A stretch of 12,801 bases of DNA from Rhizopus sp. PT2906. Taxonomy: Eukaryota > Mucoromycota > Mucoromycetes > Mucorales > Rhizopodaceae. Positions 8,292 to 12,801 of this stretch are shown in pieces (positions within the stretch are counted from its first letter, which is position 1; every line of letters begins with the position of its first letter). Both the position numbers and the translations under genes were made by a program. The notes under the pieces are model-generated. The model searched no databases, was not told the DNA's origin, and saw nothing but the letters and a program-made list of their open reading frames with translations. The stretch lies in contig JAMYHX010000776.1 in assembly GCA_025529335.1 (NCBI GenBank), positions 1-12,801 on the forward strand, in the 5' to 3' direction.

Positions 8292-9680
8292 ATGGAACAA
8301 GAACAACATATAACTGATAATGTTCATGGATGGTTAATGAACGTACCTCATTATCGTCAAGATCATTCACAAGCTTATCTAAAGTAAATATAGAAAAGCA
8401 TATAAATGTAACTGAAACTGAATGTTTTATCATTAGAAAACAAAGGCATTTATCGACTGCATCTATAAGCTCAGAGGATAGTGCCAACTTGGATGAACTC
8501 ATCAATGGTAATTTTACAACAAGTATGGAAGAAGAAACAGACTTGAATGATTTATCTTTATTGGATCTTGATGATTCAAAGGAAGACTTTTGGAAAGTGG
8601 ATAATGTAAGACAGATATTTTATTACAAGTCTTGTTATTAACGGAAATTTTCAATAGATCTACATACCTACGCCAACTACATTTAATAAGCAGAAACTAG
8701 AGCCAAGCTATTATCATAAAGACAGTAGCAGATCAAGAGAATTAGGAATATTAGATGATATATTTCAAAAGGTTCGAACCAAGCGTACGTTGTTTTCTCT
8801 CCTTATTTACATGTTTTCTTAGAGAAACAAACAAGACTTTATGAGTACAATAGATATTACATGTCCTGCTATACAACAATATGGTAATGGATGATAATTT
8901 ACAACATTTCAATTAAATTAAATATATACAATAGATACTCCTACTCATTCGCCTTCTTCAATCACTCTGCATGTCCCTTCTTTACCCGTTTCACCAAAAT
9001 CTCCTATTCTGTTTCAAAACAAAAGGTCAGGAAGTTTCAGTAGTGAAGCAAGCATGAATTCCCAATCAACAATTATGCAGTACCAGCATCGCTCTGTTCG
9101 TCCTACCGAATCAACCTCTACTTCATCCTTTGGTAGTCAATCTACTGCTGCATCTGCATTATCTCGTTCAACTATTCCTATTGCTGAAAGTACACTTCGT
9201 CGTAGGCAACAACAACAACAACAACAACAACAAAATTTGTCATTAAGTGTTTCTGAAAGCACCTGTAAAGCTTCAGATACTCCTCGTACCTTATCTTCGC
9301 GTACTGGTTTAGCCAGACGTGCAACTCATATCCCTGCACCCAGTTCTACAGTACGTAAAACCGGAACAAGACAATCTATCATACCTCAACGAACAAAATC
9401 AACCACGACTTCAAATACATCATTACTACCCTCTCAACAGCAACCACGTTCATTAAGTCGAATGAGTCAAGCCTCGGGTCGAGCGAGTCATATTCCCACA
9501 GCTCCAAGAAGCACAACCTCATTAGGGATTGCTTCTACTTCATCATTACAAAAGCAATCAAGCACTCCACAATGCAACACAAGAAGCAAACCTTCTATAG
9601 GAAACAGTTTATTGTCTCAAAGTAAAACAAAGAGTAGTGGCCTGAGGACGCCAGCTTCAAGAAGTTTATACAAGTCTTAA
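8292..9680 (+). CDS. Unrecognised Ser/Arg-rich protein with SxIP motifs (candidate microtubule plus-end-tracking protein)
   Basis: I do not recognise the family. Predicted exons: 8292-8383, 8437-8605, 8658-8771, 8823-8883, 8935-9680, giving about 393 aa. The N-terminal third is acidic with a Leu/Asp-rich stretch near residues 65-80 (DLSLLDLDD) followed by EDFWKVDN. The C-terminal half is low-complexity, Ser/Thr/Arg/Pro-rich and basic, probably disordered, with a Q9 run at about 237-245. It carries STIP (224-227), THIP (276-279), SIIP (293-296) and SHIP (330-333). [S/T]xIP in a basic Ser/Pro-rich context is the established EB1-binding signal of plus-end-tracking proteins, so a microtubule plus-end role is inferred. 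No enzyme domain, signal peptide or membrane segment is seen. The gene follows the kinesin-3 gene after 163 bp on the same strand. The third intron (8772-8822, GTTCGA donor) is the least certain; exons 1, 2, 4 and 5 join cleanly in frame. Confidence 0.72.
9207..9233 (+). repeat. (CAA)9 microsatellite encoding Q9
   Basis: Nine pure CAA codons in the last exon of the SxIP gene encode a polyglutamine run between the first and second [S/T]xIP motifs. Pure triplet runs can vary in length between strains without breaking frame. Confidence 0.95.
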
Positions 9681-9745
9681 TGTTTTCTATTTATTCATTT
9701 TAAAAGTTTAGCTTTTTATTTATTCATTAAAAAGGGAGGACAGAC

Positions 9746-9751
9746 AATAAA
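9746..9751 (+). terminator. AATAAA polyadenylation signal of the SxIP gene
   Basis: An exact AATAAA lies 66 nt after the TAA stop at 9678-9680, a normal distance for a short fungal 3' UTR. It is followed by A/T-rich sequence. Confidence 0.55.
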
Positions 9752-9827
9752 CTTATAATATTAAAACCCTTACATCTCTTCACAATAGCCCGGAACTGTT
9801 GGCTATAAAAGGCATTTTAGCACATTT

Positions 9828-9878
9828 CTGATATCTGTGCATTCTGTGTTTATTTGTACAATGATACACGTGGAGTGT
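9828..9878 (+). repeat. Imperfect direct repeat, copy A
   Basis: It begins with TGATATCTG and, after a spacer of about 12 nt, contains TTATTTGTACAATGAT (9850-9865), then CACGTGGAGTGT. A similar arrangement is found at 10654-10692. The copy also contains a small perfect inverted repeat, ATACAC/GTGTAT, around GTGGA (9864-9880). Confidence 0.55.
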
Positions 9879-10086
9879 ATCCGTGCTCACGGCTTGTGAA
9901 TAACAAGTGTTACAGTCAATGTCAGCACTATAAGAAAAATGGTCTCTGTGATTTTTTTTTAGAGATTTGTTAAACAGAGGCGCAAGAATTCGATGTAGCG
10001 CCACTCAGAAATTAATTAGAATTATTAGCTTGTCTATTGTAAGCAATCAAGACGTTTTTTTTTTGCTTATGATAACAGCCATTTTC

Positions 10087-10107
10087 AAAAAAAAAAAAAA
10101 AAAAAAA
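10087..10107. repeat. A21 homopolymer
   Basis: An uninterrupted run of 21 A residues lies in intergenic DNA. It is probably a simple sequence repeat; its exact length may be unreliable. Confidence 0.85.
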
Positions 10108-10653
10108 GTCAGACAATTTGTCGTGTTGACCGTAAAAAAGATCATCGTTGGCTCCTTAAATCCAACTTTCAATGCTGACGAGAATCGTTGATGTAAGCTC
10201 TATTCCATACGATCTGCAGATGATAGTGCTTATACCATTTGCGATCATATGTATGACTTTTTTTTTTGTAAACGACACTGCGCATAAGAAGTAATTGAGT
10301 TATATTGGCAAAGATTACGCGTATTTTTTTTTTTCTTTACTTTAGTCAAATGCTATTAATAGGATAGTTTCTATAGTAACGTTACGTTCAAAGTGGTTTA
10401 TTTCTATACTCATACTTTACATGAACGACGTACTCGTTTCTTTTGAAGATCGTGTTCAAAAATAGTAACGCTTTGGGAATTCCATATGGCAACTTCTGCT
10501 CCACATGGCCTATTGCATTACTATCTATACCAATGTTAAGAATCAATGCTTTGAAATAAATCATGTAATCAATTGTTTACTCCGCGTTATATTTTCTCAA
10601 TATGTACATTGGTTCATTTTCTGCCCATGAGTGTCTGATTTACATCATATCTT

Positions 10654-10692
10654 TGATATCTGATTATTTGTACAATGATGCAAGTGGAAAGT
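10654..10692 (+). repeat. Imperfect direct repeat, copy B
   Basis: It shares TGATATCTG and the exact 16-mer TTATTTGTACAATGAT (10664-10679) with copy A, followed by the related GCAAGTGGAAAGT. The spacer between the two blocks is about 11 nt shorter than in copy A. It lies about 40 bp beyond the dioxygenase stop codon, possibly within its 3' UTR or terminator on the opposite strand. Confidence 0.55.
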
Positions 10693-10710
10693 CTTATATT
10701 ATAGTAGAAT

Positions 10711-10720
10711 TTTATTTATT
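10711..10720 (-). terminator. Overlapping AATAAA signals of the dioxygenase gene
   Basis: On the minus strand AATAAATAAA begins 10 nt after the TAA stop (10731-10733). It gives two overlapping polyadenylation hexamers. Confidence 0.6.
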
Positions 10721-10730
10721 TGAAGATAAA

Positions 10731-11930
10731 TTATTGCTCATTGGCAGCCTTTCGCTTTTCAGCAAGGTCTTGTGCTCTTGATTTGCTATTAGGGTCATAG
10801 AAGGGCTTCTCTGCTAAAGGAGTCAATCTCCAGCCATGACGACGACCGTCATCGAGATAGTCAAAAATGGCGTTGTGAGAGGTCACTCGGTTATCCCAAA
10901 CGGCCACACTATTTTCTTCCCACTTGAAACGAACCTGGAAGTCAGCCCCTGAAGCAACATGGTCAAAGAGTAAACGAAGGATAGCATCTGATTCTCGCTT
11001 TGAGAGACCGACGATGGATCTTGTAAAGCCAGGTTGGACGTATAGAGCTTTCCAGCCTGTGACAGGGTGAGTACGGATGATGGGATGAACAGCCGTCCAG
11101 TGGCTACGACGAACAGTGTGACCAGCACGGTTTGCAAAATCAACCTGGTCCTGACCAGAGTGGACAGCCTGTAAGCCTTCGAGAAGCTTTTGAAGAGCAG
11201 GGGATAGTCTGTCATAGGCGGTATAACCAGATGACCAAAGAGTATCACCGCCTACAGGTGGAAGCGTATCAATCTTGAGAAGAGTTAAACCAGGAGTCTG
11301 TGGTTCGTAAGAGACATCAGAGTGCCAGCCTATACATTATAGGTTTATACATGAAATGGGCCAACACTGATTGTTACTTACCTTCCCAGGAAGATCTTGA
11401 ATCAATATCAAAGTCAATAAGCTTTCTGTATTTTGCTCTTGATTCAGAGTCAAAGTAGACTACATGAACCGCAGGAAGGCCATCTGGGTGTCCAAAGGTG
11501 TTGTGGACATGAAGAGGGCCAAAGTACTTGGCGAAATCGTGAGCTTGATAGACGTCAATGTCTTGGTCTCTAAAGAAAACAACGCCACGTTCAGCGACCA
11601 ACAGAGCCAAATCGTTCTTTTGTTGATCGGTGAACTGAGAGAGCTGAAGGCCGTGGATTTCGGTACCAATATGGGGGGTCAAGTCAAATACTTTGGTGGC
11701 TTGCTTAAGAATAGAGGCCTTTGTGGGGTCTGCACGATGACCGGGATCATGGTGTTCAAAGTTTTCGAGGGAAGGATACTATGCATTGCATTAGAGAATG
11801 AAAAATGCCATTGTGGTTATATTACCTTTGTCTCTGGGTAAACAAGGTAATGTCCCTTGGTGCGTGCAAGTTGTTGCAAGTTGAGCTTTTCGAATTCTTG
11901 GATAATAGCATCAGTGTTTGGAGGAGCCAT
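10731..11930 (-). CDS. Fe(II)/2-oxoglutarate-dependent dioxygenase, TauD/Jlp1 sulfonate type
   Basis: It belongs to the TauD/TfdA family and most resembles fungal Jlp1-type sulfonate dioxygenases, which oxidise taurine and other sulfonates with 2-oxoglutarate and O2, releasing sulfite plus an aldehyde. Exons on the minus strand are 11930-11826, 11778-11382 and 11329-10731, joined by introns of 47 and 52 nt, giving 366 aa. The iron ligands are visible as WHSDVSYE (H170, D172) and the distal H319 in VTSHNAIFDY. Arginines in GRRHGWRLTP (330, 331, 335) are placed to bind 2-oxoglutarate. The H-to-H spacing (149) is close to TauD, unlike fungal xanthine dioxygenases with wider spacing. The second intron falls in the glycine codon just before the HxD motif. 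No signal peptide, membrane segment or peroxisomal C-terminus is seen, so it is probably cytosolic. The start ATG has a good context (AACCATGG) and a TATA box 61 bp upstream. The exact substrate is inferred. Confidence 0.93.
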
Positions 11931-11990
11931 GGTTACGAATAAATAAATTTATGAGTTATTCTTAAATGAGGACACAAAGCTATTGAGCCC

Positions 11991-11998
11991 TATTTATA
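11991..11998 (-). promoter_or_regulatory. TATA box of the dioxygenase gene
   Basis: TATAAATA on the minus strand lies 61 bp before the ATG. This is the clearest TATA element near a start codon in the window. A pyrimidine-poor A/T-rich leader follows it. Confidence 0.6.
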
Positions 11999-12186
11999 TG
12001 ATTTCTATTCATCTCTCTTTTTTTCCCATTCTTTAGCTTATGTATGCTTTTGCATAATTTTAACAATCGTTTGCATAATCACAGTATTAAATTCTGCAAG
12101 ATGATAAGATTACATGGTTACTAACTATGGCAATATTATGTTACACGGCATGTTGTAATTTTCAGGGAATAATACGCACTCAGTCT

Positions 12187-12342
12187 AAAGGGTGGGTAAA
12201 TTAATTGACGTGAACTTTATCAGACTATCACATCATCTTTTGCATCTATTCGTCAAGCGGGGAATATCGATAAGGGGGAAAAACGAGTATGGATTGTGTG
12301 ATAGTCTGATAATGTTCACGTCAATTAATTCACCTACCCTTT
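12187..12342. mobile_element. MITE-like inverted-repeat element
   Basis: Two arms of 46 nt (12187-12232 and 12297-12342) are inverted complements with 3 mismatches, around a 64-nt loop. The arms share AATTAATTGACGTGAAC and TTATCAGACTATCACA and start near AAAGGGT. TA dinucleotides flank the element (12186-12187 and 12344-12345, with a 2-nt length difference in the A run), which would fit a TA target duplication of the Tc1/mariner type. There is no room for a transposase. The family is unknown, and a plain long hairpin cannot be excluded without other copies. Confidence 0.7.
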
Positions 12343-12346
12343 TTAG

Positions 12347-12478
12347 ATGAAGTGCACAATATCTATCAAAGCGTATGAAGAAAAAAGAAAGCTTGAAGTT
12401 GGTGCTAATGATGACATGACCATTATACAGTTGCAACTGGTTGATTCTGTCAAGATGTATTCGTCAGTTTCAAACTAA
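12347..12478 (+). CDS. Possible small ORF (43 aa), unknown
   Basis: An ATG just outside the inverted repeat opens 43 codons of charged, non-repetitive protein (MKCTISIKAYEEKRKL at its start), ending with TAA at 12476-12478. AATAAA follows at 12540-12545. The composition is less biased than the surrounding AT-rich DNA. It has no recognised domain, no clear promoter, and such a length can occur by chance. Confidence 0.2.
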   Translation: MKCTISIKAYEEKRKLEVGANDDMTIIQLQLVDSVKMYSSVSN

Positions 12479-12801
12479 AATTTTCGTTTTGATAATCAAC
12501 TTGGATGAATTCAGCTATTCTGTTCTGTTTATTTTTGATTAATAAATCTCCACATAACTCAGCCAATCAATCATAGTAGTCGAATGTGTATAATTTGCTT
12601 GTAAGCTTTGGTAATTACGTGGTGTAATCATGTTGACTTTACCAAGTGAATGCCTTCCCATGAGTTGAACTTGTCTATAATTTGTAAAGTTTTATCTCAC
12701 TGATTGTGATTATACAACTAACTCAAGTTATACAGTTTTTCCAAAAATTATTGACACTGATGCCAAGAGTAAAATTCGCGATCGTTAAATTCTATTGTCA
12801 C
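12479..12801. other. AT-rich terminal region without recognisable genes
   Basis: Nothing coding is seen on either strand. The segment contains an AATAAA-like site and short A/T-rich stretches only. Confidence 0.6.

Larger units (their letters stand above)
9681..10730. other. AT-rich intergenic region between convergent genes
   Basis: About 1 kb separates the SxIP gene (+) from the dioxygenase (-). Frames are short and compositionally biased, so no gene is called. It holds the 3' signals of both genes, a TATAAAAGG sequence at 9804-9812, a small hairpin (GGCGC 9979-9983 with GCGCC 9998-10002), a 21-nt A run (10087-10107), several T runs, and the two related segments listed separately. Confidence 0.7.

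Noticed and set aside
8771..8780. GGTTCGAACC as a tRNA B box
   Set aside because: No cloverleaf, A box or acceptor stem surrounds it, and the conserved spacing of the B-box consensus is not met. It is a short palindrome at a predicted splice junction.
9979..10002. GGCGC/GCGCC hairpin as an RNA gene
   Set aside because: The stem is only 5 bp with a 14-nt loop and has no flanking structure. It is kept only as a note in the intergenic region.
17..10051. Recurrent CAATCAAG 8-mer (17, 57, 587, 7506, 10044)
   Set aside because: Occurrences are scattered, one is in coding sequence, and no spacing or context is shared. AT-rich composition may account for most of the excess.
10421..10534. Short plus-strand frames (MNDVLVSFEDRVQK-stop, then TLWEFHMATS...) as a pseudogene
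   Set aside because: The frames are very short, separated by stops, and match no family I recognise.

Overview
The window looks like nuclear DNA from a filamentous fungus. An early-diverging lineage such as the Mucoromycota (Mucorales) fits best, judging from AT-rich compact intergenic DNA, many short GT-AG introns (about 47-124 nt, several with CTGAC/CTGAA-like branch sites), CT-rich tracts ahead of start codons and AATAAA signals directly after stops. No species can be named from the sequence alone.

Layout. 1-781: AT-rich upstream DNA with a 26-nt A run, CT-rich promoter/leader blocks and short upstream ORFs. 782-2746 (+): a seven-exon PAK/Ste20-type protein kinase with a CRIB domain (about 522 aa). 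2892-8128 (+): a nine-exon kinesin-3 (Unc104/KIF1A type, about 1573 aa) with motor, FHA and C-terminal PH domains; its last four exons lie beyond an apparent stop that sits inside a retained-intron reading frame. 8292-9680 (+): a five-exon gene of unrecognised family (about 393 aa), acidic at the N-terminus and Ser/Arg/Pro-rich and basic at the C-terminus, with three SxIP and one TxIP EB1-binding-type motifs. 9681-10730: gene-poor DNA between convergent genes, with short imperfect repeats and homopolymers. 10731-11930 (-): a three-exon Fe(II)/2-oxoglutarate dioxygenase of the TauD/Jlp1 sulfonate type (366 aa). 11931-12801: its TATA-box promoter, a 46-bp-arm inverted repeat resembling a MITE, a possible 43-aa small ORF, and otherwise featureless AT-rich DNA.

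How the genes may work together. The three plus-strand genes are head to tail with only 145 and 163 bp between stop and next start. PAK kinases are Cdc42/Rac effectors in polarity, kinesin-3 moves membrane cargo to microtubule plus ends, and the third protein looks like a candidate microtubule plus-end-tracking protein. The triplet is therefore a plausible polarity/cytoskeleton neighbourhood; this is inference, since no co-regulation is demonstrated. The dioxygenase is on the other strand and looks metabolically unrelated (sulfur scavenging from sulfonates).

All splice models were made by eye from splice signals, reading-frame continuity and protein family conservation. They join in frame and give whole-codon CDS lengths. 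The kinesin and dioxygenase models are the best supported; the third intron of the novel gene and the N-terminus of the kinase are the weakest points.
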